Below, piece after piece: positions 10,007 to 17,950 of a stretch of 64,000 bases of DNA. The position numbers were made by a program, and so were the translations under genes. Source of the DNA: an uncultured Kangiella sp. (GTDB lineage Bacteria > Pseudomonadota > Gammaproteobacteria > Enterobacterales > Kangiellaceae). How positions within the stretch are numbered: position 1 is the first letter of the stretch; every line of letters begins with the position of its first letter. The stretch spans positions 50,454 through 114,453 of the forward strand of contig CANNCW010000005.1 of assembly GCA_947503345.1 (NCBI GenBank), read 5' to 3'. The notes under the pieces were generated by a model that saw only the letters and a program-made list of their open reading frames with translations, was not told the DNA's origin and did no database searches.

Positions 10007-10723
10007 TTAAGGATGCACCAAAGTCCCTTCAGAACCACTCGTCACCACATCTTTCAAAGCGCCGGGCTTGGTCATATTGAACACGCGGATATTCTTACCA
10101 TGATCACGCGCTAAGTGGAATGCGGTTAAATCCATCACTGCCAACTCTTTCTCCAAAGCTTCTTTATAGCTTAATTGGTCATATTTCACGGCACTTGGAT
10201 CTTTAGCTGGATCGGCGTTATAAACTCCATCCACCTTAGTCGCTTTTAAGACCAAGTCCGCATCAATCTCAATACCGCGTAAACAAGCCGCCGTATCGGT
10301 GGTAAAAAATGGACTACCAGTTCCTGCACAGAAAACCACAACCTTGCCCTTCTCTAACGCATTAATAGCACCACGACGAGAAAAGCCCTCGCAAACCCCA
10401 TCAATTGGCATCGCCGATAAAACTTTCGCAGGCATATCATTACGCTCAAAAGAGTCCTGCAACGCCAAAGAGTTCATCACCGTCGCCAACATCCCCATAT
10501 GATCGCCAGTAACGCGATTCATACCTGCTTCTGACAGCGCTTGACCGCGATAGATATTACCGCCACCAATCACCACGCCTACTTCTACACCAAGCTCAGT
10601 TACCGACTTAATCTCATCCGCCATCTGCTGCAAAATCGCAGGATCGATACCAAACGACTGCTCGCCCTGCAAAGCTTCACCGCTTAGTTTTAAAAGAATT
10701 CGTTGATAGGCTAGATTTGACAT
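10007..10723 (-). CDS. pyrH: UMP kinase
   Basis: Phosphorylates UMP to UDP in pyrimidine nucleotide synthesis; hexameric and allosterically regulated in bacteria. The 238-aa protein has LLKLSGEAL (about 10-18), GGGNIYRG (about 53-60), the [17 protein letters not shown] helix and the nucleotide site [21 protein letters not shown] strong AAGGAG Shine-Dalgarno lies 6 bases before the ATG. It normally follows tsf directly; here the HTH gene and the lipoprotein gene lie between them. Confidence 0.97.
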   Translation of the reverse strand: MSNLAYQRILLKLSGEALQGEQSFGIDPAILQQMADEIKSVTELGVEVGVVIGGGNIYRGQALSEAGMNRVTGDHMGMLATVMNSLALQDSFERNDMPAKVLSAMPIDGVCEGFSRRGAINALEKGKVVVFCAGTGSPFFTTDTAACLRGIEIDADLVLKATKVDGVYNADPAKDPSAVKYDQLSYKEALEKELAVMDLTAFHLARDHGKNIRVFNMTKPGALKDVVTSGSEGTLVHP

Positions 10724-10906
10724 GATGGCTCCTTATGGTTCGGTTGTGAGGATTATAGTTCGCTATCAAATCACTCGCAATCATATAATACCCTTTGTAT
10801 TTAGAATCCATGAATTCTTTTAGCAAACACAGCTACTAATTAGCTAGTAAACTCTTTATAAATCAACACTGTCACCCGATTGTCAGGTCATTTTCGTCAC
10901 CGCCAA

Positions 10907-10915
10907 TGCTATAAT
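10907..10915 (+). promoter_or_regulatory. Extended -10 promoter for the HTH-membrane gene
   Basis: TGCTATAAT (10907-10915) is a perfect TATAAT with the TGn extension. No good -35 lies 17 bases upstream (GTCATT), which fits an extended -10 promoter. Transcription would start near 10922, about 35 bases before the ATG at 10957. Confidence 0.55.
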
Positions 10916-10956
10916 CGAAGCATGATTTCCTCACAGAGTGTTGAGACCTTATAACA

Positions 10957-11376
10957 ATGATAGTTAAACGATTAAGACAGAAGAATAATTGGTCACAAGA
11001 ACAAGTCGCAACCATGAGTGGTTTAAGTATTAGAACCATTCAGCGGGTTGAAAAAGGTGAAAGTGCCAGTCTTGAAACTTTAAAAAGTCTCGCCTCTGTA
11101 TTTGAAACTGATGTATCAAAACTAACAGAGGAAATTACCGTGATAGATAAAAAATCAGAAAAGTGGAAAGAGCAACCAGTTTGGTTAAAATTCTTGTTTT
11201 TTGGCGTTCGCTCAAGAAAGCTGGCTTTAGCATTAGAGGTTATTGCTCTAATTATTGCTTTTATTCTATGGGTGATGAAAGGTAATACAGATGCCATCTT
11301 TGCAATCCTTATAATCACTTATATAACAGCAATACTAACTAGATATGCTGATAATAAAAGACTTTGGGATATATAA
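10957..11376 (+). CDS. HTH (XRE-type) protein with two C-terminal membrane segments
   Basis: Residues 1-58 form a Cro/C1-type helix-turn-helix domain (LRQKNNWSQEQVATMSGLSI, then RTIQRVEKGESASLETL). A linker (60-85) leads to two predicted membrane helices (about 88-105 and 108-125) and a short charged tail. DNA binding plus membrane anchoring suggests a membrane-tethered regulator, but no target is evident. It is transcribed against the surrounding minus-strand operon, with its own extended -10 promoter and a strong terminator. It is a short single-gene insertion between pyrH and tsf. Confidence 0.75.
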   Translation: MIVKRLRQKNNWSQEQVATMSGLSIRTIQRVEKGESASLETLKSLASVFETDVSKLTEEITVIDKKSEKWKEQPVWLKFLFFGVRSRKLALALEVIALIIAFILWVMKGNTDAIFAILIITYITAILTRYADNKRLWDI

Positions 11377-11387
11377 CACCAAAACAC

Positions 11388-11415
11388 AAAAAAGCCGCTC
11401 ATTGAGCGGCTTTTT
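11388..11415. terminator. Bidirectional terminator
   Basis: Stem GCCGCTC (11394-11400), loop ATT, GAGCGGC (11404-11410), flanked by AAAAAA on the left and TTTTT on the right. It can stop both the plus-strand HTH gene and the minus-strand lipoprotein gene, which converge on it. The same stem and loop recur at 12178-12194. Confidence 0.85.
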
Positions 11416-11424
11416 CTGAGTTAA

Positions 11425-12081
11425 TCATTCAAAACAACCTTTATAATCGCAATAATTTAATCGTTTGTGTTTTAAGATCACGTATTCTAAGTCTCTCTTA
11501 GATTGTTCAACCTTCTCTATATATCTGCCTTCTGATCTCAAAAAATCATTGTATCGACTTTTCTGCTTTTGGATTTCTATTTTAATATTATTACGTTCTT
11601 GCTGTGTCAATTCTGGCTTGGCTAATTTTTCTGTATTGTACTGTATCTTGTATTGTGCATCTTCCATGCCTGTTCGATGATCATCTAATTCCTCTAAAGC
11701 CTCATCTATTTCTTTTTCAGTTTTATAATACTCTCTACCAGCTCTATACCCTGTCATAAAATCCGTTACGTCTAAATTCCAATCACTACAACTTTGGCTA
11801 TAATAACCACCGCTTTTACCATAAGAGTAACCACTCAATACTGTACAAAATTCCTGAGTTCCTTTGTAGTGGCCAGTAGAGTATTTGGCTTTCGAAGGAA
11901 TCACACCACCAATATCTTTACATTCCTGAGCATACTCATCATATTGCTTCAAATTAAAGCCTCTTTTTGCTTCTTCATATCCTCGCTGTTGCCAATCAGT
12001 CACAGCGCAATCTTCTATACTAAGTGATGAACATGCCGAAAGAATAAAAGGGGTTAATAATAGGATTAATATGTTTCTCAT
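11425..12081 (-). CDS. DUF2799-like lipoprotein
   Basis: A 218-aa protein with a lipoprotein signal peptide: hydrophobic residues 4-14, then lipobox LSAC with Cys17 as the lipidated residue. The mature part carries the DUF2799 pattern (CAVTDWQQRGYEEAKRGF; WNLDVTDFMTGYRAGREYY). The C-terminal half (about 120-205) is predicted coiled coil, rich in Lys, Glu and Gln. The residue after the lipid Cys is Ser, so outer-membrane retention is likely. Function is unknown. It is a single-gene unit between two copies of the same terminator hairpin. Confidence 0.75.
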   Translation of the reverse strand: MRNILILLLTPFILSACSSLSIEDCAVTDWQQRGYEEAKRGFNLKQYDEYAQECKDIGGVIPSKAKYSTGHYKGTQEFCTVLSGYSYGKSGGYYSQSCSDWNLDVTDFMTGYRAGREYYKTEKEIDEALEELDDHRTGMEDAQYKIQYNTEKLAKPELTQQERNNIKIEIQKQKSRYNDFLRSEGRYIEKVEQSKRDLEYVILKHKRLNYCDYKGCFE

Positions 12082-12172
12082 TCTTATCTCGAATTTTTAT
12101 TGTAAATTTTGAATGGGGACTATGCCTTAGCACTAATTGAAATAATATATAATTTTGTTGCAAAACCGCATA

Positions 12173-12198
12173 AAAAAGCCGCTCATTGAGCGGCTTTT
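12173..12198 (-). terminator. Terminator after tsf
   Basis: The same hairpin as at 11394: GCCGCTC (12178-12184), ATT, GAGCGGC (12188-12194), with an A run on the left that becomes TTTTTT on the minus strand. Between it and the tsf stop are two more small hairpins, CGAACTT-AAG-AAGTTCG (12217-12233) and CTTCA-TAT-TGAAG (12205-12217). The rpsB-tsf transcript therefore ends in a stack of stems. Confidence 0.8.
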
Positions 12199-12253
12199 CT
12201 TATCTTCATATTGAAGCGAACTTAAGAAGTTCGAACAGTTTACTTAATAAAAA

Positions 12254-13120
12254 TTAAGCACCCATTTGAGCTGCTACTTCTGCAGCGAAATCTTCTTCTT
12301 TCTTCTCGATGCCTTCACCTACCTCGAAACGAGTATAAGAAACTACATCAGCACCAGCAGCTTTAACAAGCTTACCAACTGTAGTTGAAGGATCTTTGAT
12401 GAAACCTTGACCTTCTAAAGTGATTTCACCGATGAATTTGTTGATACGACCACCGATCATCTTCTCTACGATGTTCTCTGGTTTACCAGCCATGTCAGGT
12501 AATTCACGGATAATTGATTTTTCTTTCTCGATTACCGCAGGATCAACGTCGTCAGCTTTATTGAACTGAGGATTAGCAGCAGCAACGTGCATAGCAACGT
12601 CTTTCGCTAATTCTTCAGTACCGCCAGCTAATGAAACGATAACACCGATACGACCACCGTGGATGTAACCAGCAAGGTTTTCACCATCAACTTTAGCAAC
12701 ACGACGAACCGTGATGTTCTCACCGATTTTCGCAACTAAGTTAGCACGTGCAGTTTCAACAGACTCACCAGAAGCCATTGCTGTTTCGTTTAAAGTAGCA
12801 ACATCGTTGATACCTTTTTCTAACGCTAAATCAGCAACGCCATTAGCGAATGCTAGGAAGTTTTCGTCACGAGCAACGAAGTCAGTTTCAGAGTTAATCT
12901 CAACTAAAACACCAGCGCCGTTTGCAGTGCGCGATAAGATAACACCTTCAGCCGCAACACGACCCGCTTTCTTAGCAGCTTTAGCAGCGCCAGATTTACG
13001 CATGTTATCGATTGCAACTTCAATGTCACCGTTAGTTTCAACTAGAGCTTTTTTACACTCCATCATGCCAGCGCCAGTGCGCTCACGTAATTCTTTAACT
13101 AATGCAGCAGTAATTGCCAT
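12254..13120 (-). CDS. tsf: Elongation factor Ts
   Basis: Nucleotide exchange factor for EF-Tu. The 288-aa protein has the N-terminal UBA-like domain with [17 protein letters not shown] (about 10-26), the core domain with the [12 protein letters not shown] motif that contacts EF-Tu (about 76-87), and a C-terminal module. It follows rpsB on the minus strand as expected, but the 306-base gap holds a REP-like inverted repeat and nested palindrome copy 2. Confidence 0.97.
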   Translation of the reverse strand: MAITAALVKELRERTGAGMMECKKALVETNGDIEVAIDNMRKSGAAKAAKKAGRVAAEGVILSRTANGAGVLVEINSETDFVARDENFLAFANGVADLALEKGINDVATLNETAMASGESVETARANLVAKIGENITVRRVAKVDGENLAGYIHGGRIGVIVSLAGGTEELAKDVAMHVAAANPQFNKADDVDPAVIEKEKSIIRELPDMAGKPENIVEKMIGGRINKFIGEITLEGQGFIKDPSTTVGKLVKAAGADVVSYTRFEVGEGIEKKEEDFAAEVAAQMGA

Positions 13121-13203
13121 GATATTTTCTCCGGTTTGGCTATAACACCTATATAGAGCTTCTATATTGTGTCACTCGCCAGAAATTCAATATTAATCTT
13201 TTT

Positions 13204-13272
13204 GTCACTACGAGAACTTAGTAACGAAGTAATCTTTGGAGATTGCTTCGGCCAAGAACGCCTCGCAATGAC
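13204..13272. repeat. REP-like inverted repeat between rpsB and tsf
   Basis: The left arm GTCACTACGAG...GAAGTAATCT mirrors the right arm AGATTGCTTCG...CTCGCAATGAC. It is a decayed full palindromic unit of the GTCATTGCGAG type, which recurs at 15304 and 15468. Such repeats are common extragenic elements in proteobacteria. Confidence 0.75.
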
Positions 13273-13302
13273 GAATGTCGCTTTACCTATCCTTGCACAG
13301 CC

Positions 13303-13426
13303 TCGCGCAATGCGAAAAGCTTTAGTACAAGGCAAAAGCCTTTTAAAAAACGGAGGTTACCTAGAAGGTAATCGAGTATTTTTCAAAGGCTTTTAACGCA
13401 GTAATCAAGCTTTGCAGCTTGCGCGA
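13303..13426. repeat. Nested inverted repeat, copy 2 (abuts rpsB stop codon)
   Basis: Layers: TCGCGCAA (13303-13310) with TTGCGCGA (13419-13426); AAAGCTT (13316-13322) with AAGCTTT (13407-13413); AAAAGCCTTT (13334-13343) with AAAGGCTTTT (13385-13394); AAAAA with TTTTT; centre TTACCT-AGA-AGGTAA (13357-13371). The core GGAGGTTACCT...GGTAATCGAG matches copy 1. The outer end, 13426, touches the rpsB stop (13427-13429). The stems differ from copy 1 but still pair. Confidence 0.8.
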
Positions 13427-14155
13427 TTATTCAGCAGCTACGAATTCTTCAGAAGAATCAGCTGTTGTCGCACTCGCTTGCTTGCCATCTAAAACAGCAT
13501 CAGCAACAGCGCCACAGTACAAACGAATCGCGCGGATCGCATCATCGTTACCTGGGATGATGTAATCAACGCCTTTAGGGTTAGTATTAGTATCAACTAC
13601 TGCTACTACTGGAATACCCATTTTGTTTGCTTCTGCGATAGCGATGTTTTCGTGATCAGCGTCAACAACGAATAATACGTCTGGAAGACCGCCCATGTTC
13701 TTGATACCACCGATAGACGCTTCTAACTTAGTCATTTCACGAGAACGCATTAAAGCTTCTTTCTTCGTTAAACGCTCGAAAGTGCCATCTTCAGCTTGCT
13801 TTTCAAGATCTTTTAAACGGTTAATAGAACCACGGATAGTTTTGTAGTTCGTTAACATGCCGCCTAACCAACGCTTGTCTACGAAGAACTGACCCGCACG
13901 AGTCGCTTCTTCTTTAACAATGCTGCCAGCTGCACGCTTTGTGCCTACAAAAAGAATTTTACCTTTGTTCGACGCAACTTTACCTAAGAAGTTAAGTGCA
14001 TCGTTGAACATTGGAACAGTTTGCTCCAAGTTGATGATGTGAACCTTGTTACGCGCGCCGAAAATGTATGGACGCATTTGAGGGTTCCAGAAACGAGTTT
14101 TGTGACCGAAGTGCACACCCGCTTGTAGCATGTCACGCATACTAACTTTAGACAT
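13427..14155 (-). CDS. rpsB: 30S ribosomal protein S2
   Basis: Small-subunit protein needed for S1 binding. The 242-aa protein has the S2 signatures [20 protein letters not shown] (about 6-25) and the [19 protein letters not shown] region near 158-176, followed by [12 protein letters not shown]. The acidic C-terminal tail is short. It is the first gene of the rpsB-tsf unit. Expression is probably autoregulated through the 5' leader described next. Confidence 0.98.
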   Translation of the reverse strand: MSKVSMRDMLQAGVHFGHKTRFWNPQMRPYIFGARNKVHIINLEQTVPMFNDALNFLGKVASNKGKILFVGTKRAAGSIVKEEATRAGQFFVDKRWLGGMLTNYKTIRGSINRLKDLEKQAEDGTFERLTKKEALMRSREMTKLEASIGGIKNMGGLPDVLFVVDADHENIAIAEANKMGIPVVAVVDTNTNPKGVDYIIPGNDDAIRAIRLYCGAVADAVLDGKQASATTADSSEEFVAAE

Positions 14156-14255
14156 AATTTTTCTCCGAATTTCGGGTTAAGCCTCCACAAACCCCATTAA
14201 GCCGACAAATCTTGCGATTTGCACCCCGACCAATGTGACGGTTCGTGTGTGTTTT
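14156..14255 (-). ncRNA. rpsB 5' leader, probable S2-binding (t44-type) leader RNA
   Basis: About 100 bases of untranslated leader precede rpsB. On the minus strand they contain the hairpin CAAATC-GCAA-GATTTG (14206-14221) followed by GTCGGCTTAAT and a G-rich stretch, then GGAG just before the ATG. In enterobacteria this position holds the t44 RNA, an autoregulatory leader for S2. The hairpin is seen directly; family membership is inferred from position and the GGGGTGC...GTCGGCTTAA pattern. A possible promoter, TTGTTG-17-TTAAAT, lies upstream at about 14265. The rest of the 370-base gap shows nothing else clear. Confidence 0.5.
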
Positions 14256-14498
14256 ATTTAAGTAATCTTATTGAAAATCAACAAGTTACCGTTCTTCGAG
14301 CGGATAAGCATAAATCTAAAATTTAGTCCTATCTCAATCTCGGCGCGCATTAAACCATTTCTTTCCACCCAAAACAAGCCCAAAACCCTTACTTTATTGG
14401 GTTTTCAGCAATTATTAATTAGGGATTCTCAAAAGCAATTTGTCCTTTTAGCTTGCTAATAAAATTACCATTAGATAAACTCATATTATCGAATGATT

Positions 14499-14508
14499 TA
14501 AACGTTTA
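14499..14508. promoter_or_regulatory. Palindrome upstream of the toxin-antitoxin operon
   Basis: TAAACGTTTA is a perfect 10-bp palindrome 17 bases before the antitoxin ATG. Antitoxins of the Phd/YefM group repress their own operon by binding palindromes in this position, so it is a candidate operator. It is short and could be chance. Confidence 0.35.
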
Positions 14509-14525
14509 GCGCGAAAGAGGACTCT

Positions 14526-14777
14526 ATGCAAGCTATGACAGCCAATGAAGCCAAGACACAATTTGGCGATGCCCTATTAAAAGCTCAACGCTCTCCTGTC
14601 CAAATCAACAAACATGGCAAACCTGTCGCTGTGATGTTATCGATTGAAGATTATGAGAACTTAGAAGCCCTAAAATTACAATGGTTACAATTAAGAGCCG
14701 CCAATGCTGAAAAACAAATTAAGCATAATGAGATTGTGGATGGCGAAGACTTTATAAATCTACTCATAAACTCCTAA
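14526..14777 (+). CDS. Phd/YefM-family antitoxin
   Basis: An 83-aa protein with the Phd/YefM N-terminal DNA-binding and dimerisation fold: MTANEAKTQFGDALLKAQ, then PVQINKHGKPVAVMLSIEDY (about 24-43). The C-terminal half is charged and probably disordered, wrapping the toxin. A toxin gene follows immediately. It is expected to neutralise the toxin and repress the operon. The gene begins just beyond the rpsB leader, at the left end of the accessory region. Confidence 0.85.
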   Translation: MQAMTANEAKTQFGDALLKAQRSPVQINKHGKPVAVMLSIEDYENLEALKLQWLQLRAANAEKQIKHNEIVDGEDFINLLINS

Positions 14778-14804
14778 TTGATAAAGCCTCAAGGAACGAA
14801 GCTC

Positions 14805-15116
14805 ATGTCAAAGCAAAAGTATCGCTATCAATTCACCCAAGATGCAGCGGAAGATCTAAAAAATATCTTTGAATACAGTTCACAGCACTGGGGACAACAA
14901 CAAGCCCAAAGGTATTTACAACAACTCAAAAAACAATGCGATTTACTTTGTATAACACCCTCCATTGGCATTCAGTCACTAGATATTGACAGTTCAAGTT
15001 TTCGCTTTCCTTATGCAGAACATATGCTGTATTACAAAGTTAAAGATTCTCATGTCATTATTTACGCCATTTTGCATAAAAGTATGCTCCCAGAAAAGCA
15101 CTTATCTGAACGCTAA
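14805..15116 (+). CDS. ParE/RelE-superfamily toxin
   Basis: A 103-aa basic protein with the ParE-like pattern YRYQFTQDAAEDLKNIFEYS, an amphipathic helix pair, then SFRFPYAEHMLYYKVKDSHV and VIIYAILHKSM. The RelE/ParE fold ends in the IYAILHxxM strand. I chose the ATG at 14805 because AAGGAA lies 9 bases upstream; a TTG at 14778, directly after the antitoxin stop, would add 9 residues. ParE members poison gyrase and RelE members cut mRNA; ParE is the better match by eye, but the target is not provable here. Confidence 0.82.
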   Translation: MSKQKYRYQFTQDAAEDLKNIFEYSSQHWGQQQAQRYLQQLKKQCDLLCITPSIGIQSLDIDSSSFRFPYAEHMLYYKVKDSHVIIYAILHKSMLPEKHLSER

Positions 15117-15206
15117 GAATTAAAGCTCTACTACTAAAGCTTCCCGCTTCATTTAAATTCAATTTTCCTCTCCGTAAATACCTAACCAATTGAAACTGAA
15201 CAAATA

Positions 15207-15235
15207 TTGCACAGCTTAAAATCTCTAGGTATAGT
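15207..15235 (+). promoter_or_regulatory. Candidate sigma-70 promoter for the first DUF6090-like operon
   Basis: TTGCAC (15207-15212), 17-base spacer, TATAGT (15230-15235). The two hexamers, the spacing and the bases AGG before and G after the -10 are the same as in the promoter at 19888-19916 ahead of the second operon. It lies about 355 bases upstream of the first intact gene, with repeats and a relic start between. Confidence 0.5.
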
Positions 15236-15303
15236 GATTTCGGGGAAAGACAGGGAAACGGATAAAAATGTTATTTTTCGTACATCTAAATCAAGAAACC
15301 ACC

Positions 15304-15340
15304 GTCATTGCGAGCGCAGGAGCGCAGCGACGCAATCTCT
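15304..15340. repeat. REP-like unit (GTCATTGCGAG type)
   Basis: GTCATTGCGAGCGCAGGAGC, then GCAGCGACGCAATCTCT. A single unit of the extragenic repeat that is also seen as an inverted pair at 15468-15561 and, more decayed, at 13204-13272. It lies in the 473-base gap between the toxin and the first DUF6090-like gene. That gap otherwise holds the promoter at 15207, the relic start at 15426 and this repeat family. Confidence 0.7.
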
Positions 15341-15425
15341 TAACAGCAACTCGCAACTCAGCAGCTTGCCATCTCACTCTCTGCGTTCACTCCCCACAAT
15401 AACAATTTTATATAAGGATATTTAA

Positions 15426-15560
15426 ATGCTACTAACAAGTATCTCCCAACAATTTAAAACACTCCCCGTCATTGCGAGGAGCACAGCGACGAAGCAATCT
15501 CTTGACAGCACGGCTGAAGTCATGGGATTGCCGCGTGGCAAAGAGCGCCACTCGCAATGA
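15426..15560 (+). pseudogene. Relic 5' end of a DUF6090-like gene, interrupted by a REP element
   Basis: AAGGA followed by ATG at 15426 opens a 44-codon frame starting MLLTSISQQFKTLP. This resembles the conserved MLLRRITQHIKDQN start of the five intact paralogues, and about two thirds of the first 40 bases match the copy at 21863. After codon 14 the sequence becomes the REP element at 15468 and the frame stops within it at 15560. I read it as a decayed copy. It could instead be translated as a short leader peptide. Confidence 0.45.
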
Positions 15561-15561
15561 C
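15468..15561. repeat. REP pair in inverted orientation (BIME-type)
   Basis: The left unit GTCATTGCGAGGAGCACAGC, GACGAAGCAATCTC is mirrored by the right unit GGGATTGCCGCG...CACTCGCAATGAC. Together they make a ~94-bp imperfect palindrome ending 28 bases before the first DUF6090-like ATG. It would form a strong hairpin in the leader of that operon if transcription starts at the 15207 promoter. Confidence 0.78.
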
Positions 15562-15589
15562 GAGTAAAATGTATTAAAGAGGAATTAAT

Positions 15590-16363
15590 ATGTTACTCAG
15601 AAGAATCACACAACACATCAAAGACCAAAACTGGTTTGCGGTTTTTGTAGACTTCTTAATTGTCGTGGTCGGTGTATTTATTGGTATTCAAGTCGCGAAT
15701 TGGAATAACAGCCTTGCAGATACTCGGTTGAGCCAATTTTATGTGGATAGTATGATTAATGACTTAAACCTAGATTTAACATCTCAAAAAAATCAATTGG
15801 AATATTATAAGTCTGTCCGCGATAGTTTATTACTTGCAGACCGCCTGCTAGCAGAAACAAATCCTGATTCAAAGACATTGGTTTTAGCTGCATATCGCGC
15901 TACTGAAATTGGTACTGTGACAGCTAACCGATCAATTTGGGACCAAGTGATTTCTTCAGGTCATATAGGGTTAATACCTGAAAATGTTTTAAGCGCAGGT
16001 TTAGCAAACTATTATAGAAGAGACAGTAATTCGCATCTTAACTTAAGCTTTTTAGCTAACTCCCCTTATCGAAAAGCCGTTCGCACCACCATTCCGTTGC
16101 CAGTGCAAATTAAAATTCGAGAAGCTTGTAGCGATGTAAGGGGGGACAATTATTTCATCAAAGGCTTTTCTGAAACTTGTGTACTCAAGATTGATTCACA
16201 AACCTTAGATGAGGTAGCAGCAGCCATAAAATTCTCAGAAGTCATTAAAGCCGAAATTCGTCATCATTATTCCAGCATCTCTAACTATATCTATAGAGGG
16301 GAAAGTAACTTGGCAGTGATAGAAAACTTTATACAAATACTAAAAAACGAGAAAGCTAAATAA
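15590..16363 (+). CDS. DUF6090-like single-pass membrane protein, paralogue 1
   Basis: The 257-aa protein begins MLLRRITQHIKDQNWFAVFV. One membrane helix (about 15-34) is followed by the invariant IQVANWN, then a ~215-aa domain predicted outside the membrane, since the N-terminus is positively charged. This domain has the family motif as WDQVISSGHIGLI (about 122-134). Function is unknown. It is the first gene of a three-gene operon; its stop overlaps the next ATG by one base (TAATG). An AGAGGA Shine-Dalgarno precedes the ATG. The likeness to DUF6090 proteins is from memory of that family. Confidence 0.72.
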   Translation: MLLRRITQHIKDQNWFAVFVDFLIVVVGVFIGIQVANWNNSLADTRLSQFYVDSMINDLNLDLTSQKNQLEYYKSVRDSLLLADRLLAETNPDSKTLVLAAYRATEIGTVTANRSIWDQVISSGHIGLIPENVLSAGLANYYRRDSNSHLNLSFLANSPYRKAVRTTIPLPVQIKIREACSDVRGDNYFIKGFSETCVLKIDSQTLDEVAAAIKFSEVIKAEIRHHYSSISNYIYRGESNLAVIENFIQILKNEKAK

Positions 16364-17127
16364 TGTTACTTAGAAGAATCACACAACACGTCAAAGACCA
16401 AAACTGGTTTGCGGTTTTTGTTGACTTCTTCATTGTCGTAGTCGGTGTTTTTATCGGTTTGCAAGTCCAAGAATGGGCAATAGAGCAAGAAAGGAAAAAA
16501 GATGAAGTTGCATATCTTGAAAGATTAAATGATGAAACAAAACAACTCATTGAGTTAAGAAAGCAATATGATGAGATTCGGCCATTAATCATCAGCATTG
16601 CTACGAAAGCTTATCAAAAAATATTCAGTGATGACGAGGTAATCACATTCACTGATCAAGAATGTCGCTCTGTGATATGGACTTCTGAAAAATTCAGAAC
16701 AATCCCACCTAGCGAATTACCAACCATTACGGAACTGCTTGCATCAGGTCGATTAGAAACGATTTCATCAGAATCATTGAGAATAGAAATCCTCAATTAC
16801 ATACAAGAAGTCAATAAAGCCCGTGACTATATTTATGTTACCCAAGGGAAAAAATCATCAATTACTGAGAAATATTCTGAAATGTTCACATTGACGATAA
16901 AAGATTTAGACAATTTTACTAAAAATGATGGAATCAATCTTGAAGCTCAATGCGACGTAGAGAAAATGAGAAACAATCACAATTTCCGTAACTCTCTCAC
17001 TAAAAACTTAGACTTTTACCAATCTTATTACAGACGCGGGATAAAACCATTGAGTCAAAAGTTAGCAGAGCTTTCAGAAGCAATAGATATTGAGTTGGAC
17101 ACAGTTAAGAAAGTGGGTGAACAATAA
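16363..17127 (+). CDS. DUF6090-like single-pass membrane protein, paralogue 2
   Basis: A 254-aa paralogue. The first ~105 bases are nearly identical to the 15590 copy (MLLRRITQHVKDQNWFAVFV). The rest shares little except the motif ITELLASGRLETIS (about 122-135) followed by a leucine-rich helix. After the helix it reads LQVQEWAIEQ where the other copies have IQVxNWNE, so the otherwise constant NWN is changed. The outer domain is rich in charged helices. It overlaps both neighbours by one base, so it is probably translated by re-initiation and in fixed ratio with them. Confidence 0.72.
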   Translation: MLLRRITQHVKDQNWFAVFVDFFIVVVGVFIGLQVQEWAIEQERKKDEVAYLERLNDETKQLIELRKQYDEIRPLIISIATKAYQKIFSDDEVITFTDQECRSVIWTSEKFRTIPPSELPTITELLASGRLETISSESLRIEILNYIQEVNKARDYIYVTQGKKSSITEKYSEMFTLTIKDLDNFTKNDGINLEAQCDVEKMRNNHNFRNSLTKNLDFYQSYYRRGIKPLSQKLAELSEAIDIELDTVKKVGEQ

Positions 17128-17843
17128 TGCTATTGAGAAGAATCACTCAACACGTCAAAACCCAAAACTGGTTCGCGGTTTTTGTAGATTTCTTTATTGT
17201 CGTGGTCGGTGTTTTTATTGGTATTCAAGTGGCGAATTGGAATGAGCAACGCTTAAATGAAAAGAGACAAAAGTTAGTTCATGAACGATTAGTTAATGAT
17301 TTCAGAATGCTAGAAGAGTTTTCAACTCAAGCATTAAATCGACATAAAGACATCATCATTAGTTTAGAAACCTTAGTTAAAGCTTTTGAGCGAGGTTCTG
17401 CATTACCTGAAGAAGATGAAGCTATCAAATTTGCGTTACGTTGGGGTGGTAGTTACAAAAAAAGCATGCTTCGCTCACCCACTTACATAGAGCTTTTATC
17501 CAGTGGTCAACTCAACTTGATTACTAATAACAATATAAGAAGTGCATTAGCTGTTTTTGATCAAGCCGCGTTAAGTACAGAATATAACTATCGTAGCATT
17601 CACAATGCCATGCTTACTGCTTATGGCTACCTTCCTAAGTTTGCGGTGTTGGAAGATGTGAACCATGATAACCCGTTAGTTAGAACCGTAAAGTCGTATA
17701 ATTTTTCAGATATGATGGCAGATACAAAATATCAAGAACAGCAAAGGGTAGCTCTAGATTTACAAAGCTGGTTTTATTCAAATATCGAAAACCATAACAG
17801 AGCGCTCAAAGAAGTTTTGGTCATTTTAAAGGAGAACGAATAA
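17127..17843 (+). CDS. DUF6090-like single-pass membrane protein, paralogue 3
   Basis: A 238-aa protein starting MLLRRITQHVKTQNWFAVFV with the conserved helix and IQVANWNEQ, then a coiled-coil-like stretch (about 40-70). The family motif is seen as YIELLSSGQLNLITNNNIRS. It ends the first operon. Directly after its stop lies a decayed fourth copy (17846-17909), which suggests the operon was once longer. No terminator is visible. Function is unknown. Confidence 0.72.
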   Translation: MLLRRITQHVKTQNWFAVFVDFFIVVVGVFIGIQVANWNEQRLNEKRQKLVHERLVNDFRMLEEFSTQALNRHKDIIISLETLVKAFERGSALPEEDEAIKFALRWGGSYKKSMLRSPTYIELLSSGQLNLITNNNIRSALAVFDQAALSTEYNYRSIHNAMLTAYGYLPKFAVLEDVNHDNPLVRTVKSYNFSDMMADTKYQEQQRVALDLQSWFYSNIENHNRALKEVLVILKENE

Positions 17844-17845
17844 GC

Positions 17846-17909
17846 ATCATTTAGATAAATCATTCAATATCTGAAAGACCAAAACTGGTTTATGGTTTAT
17901 CAGCCCTTG
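17846..17909 (+). pseudogene. Relic of a fourth tandem DUF6090-like gene
   Basis: Right after paralogue 3 the frame AGA TAA ATC ATT CAA TAT and onward translates as R-stop-IIQYLKDQNWFMVYQPL. It aligns codon for codon with RRITQHIKDQNWFAVFV of the intact copies. The block GACCAAAACTGGTTT is identical. The start codon is lost and an in-frame TAA replaces the second Arg. After about 64 bases the similarity stops. Confidence 0.7.
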
Positions 17910-17950
17910 TAACAAATTAATCCGCCCCCACTCATACATTTATTCCTAGG

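Noticed and set aside
13169..13396. 75-codon plus-strand frame between tsf and rpsB
   Set aside because: It runs entirely through the REP repeat and nested palindrome copy 2; no Shine-Dalgarno and no protein-like pattern.
15207..15425. 72-codon plus-strand frame before the first DUF6090-like gene
   Set aside because: It overlaps the candidate promoter and a REP unit, and the translation is repeat-derived.
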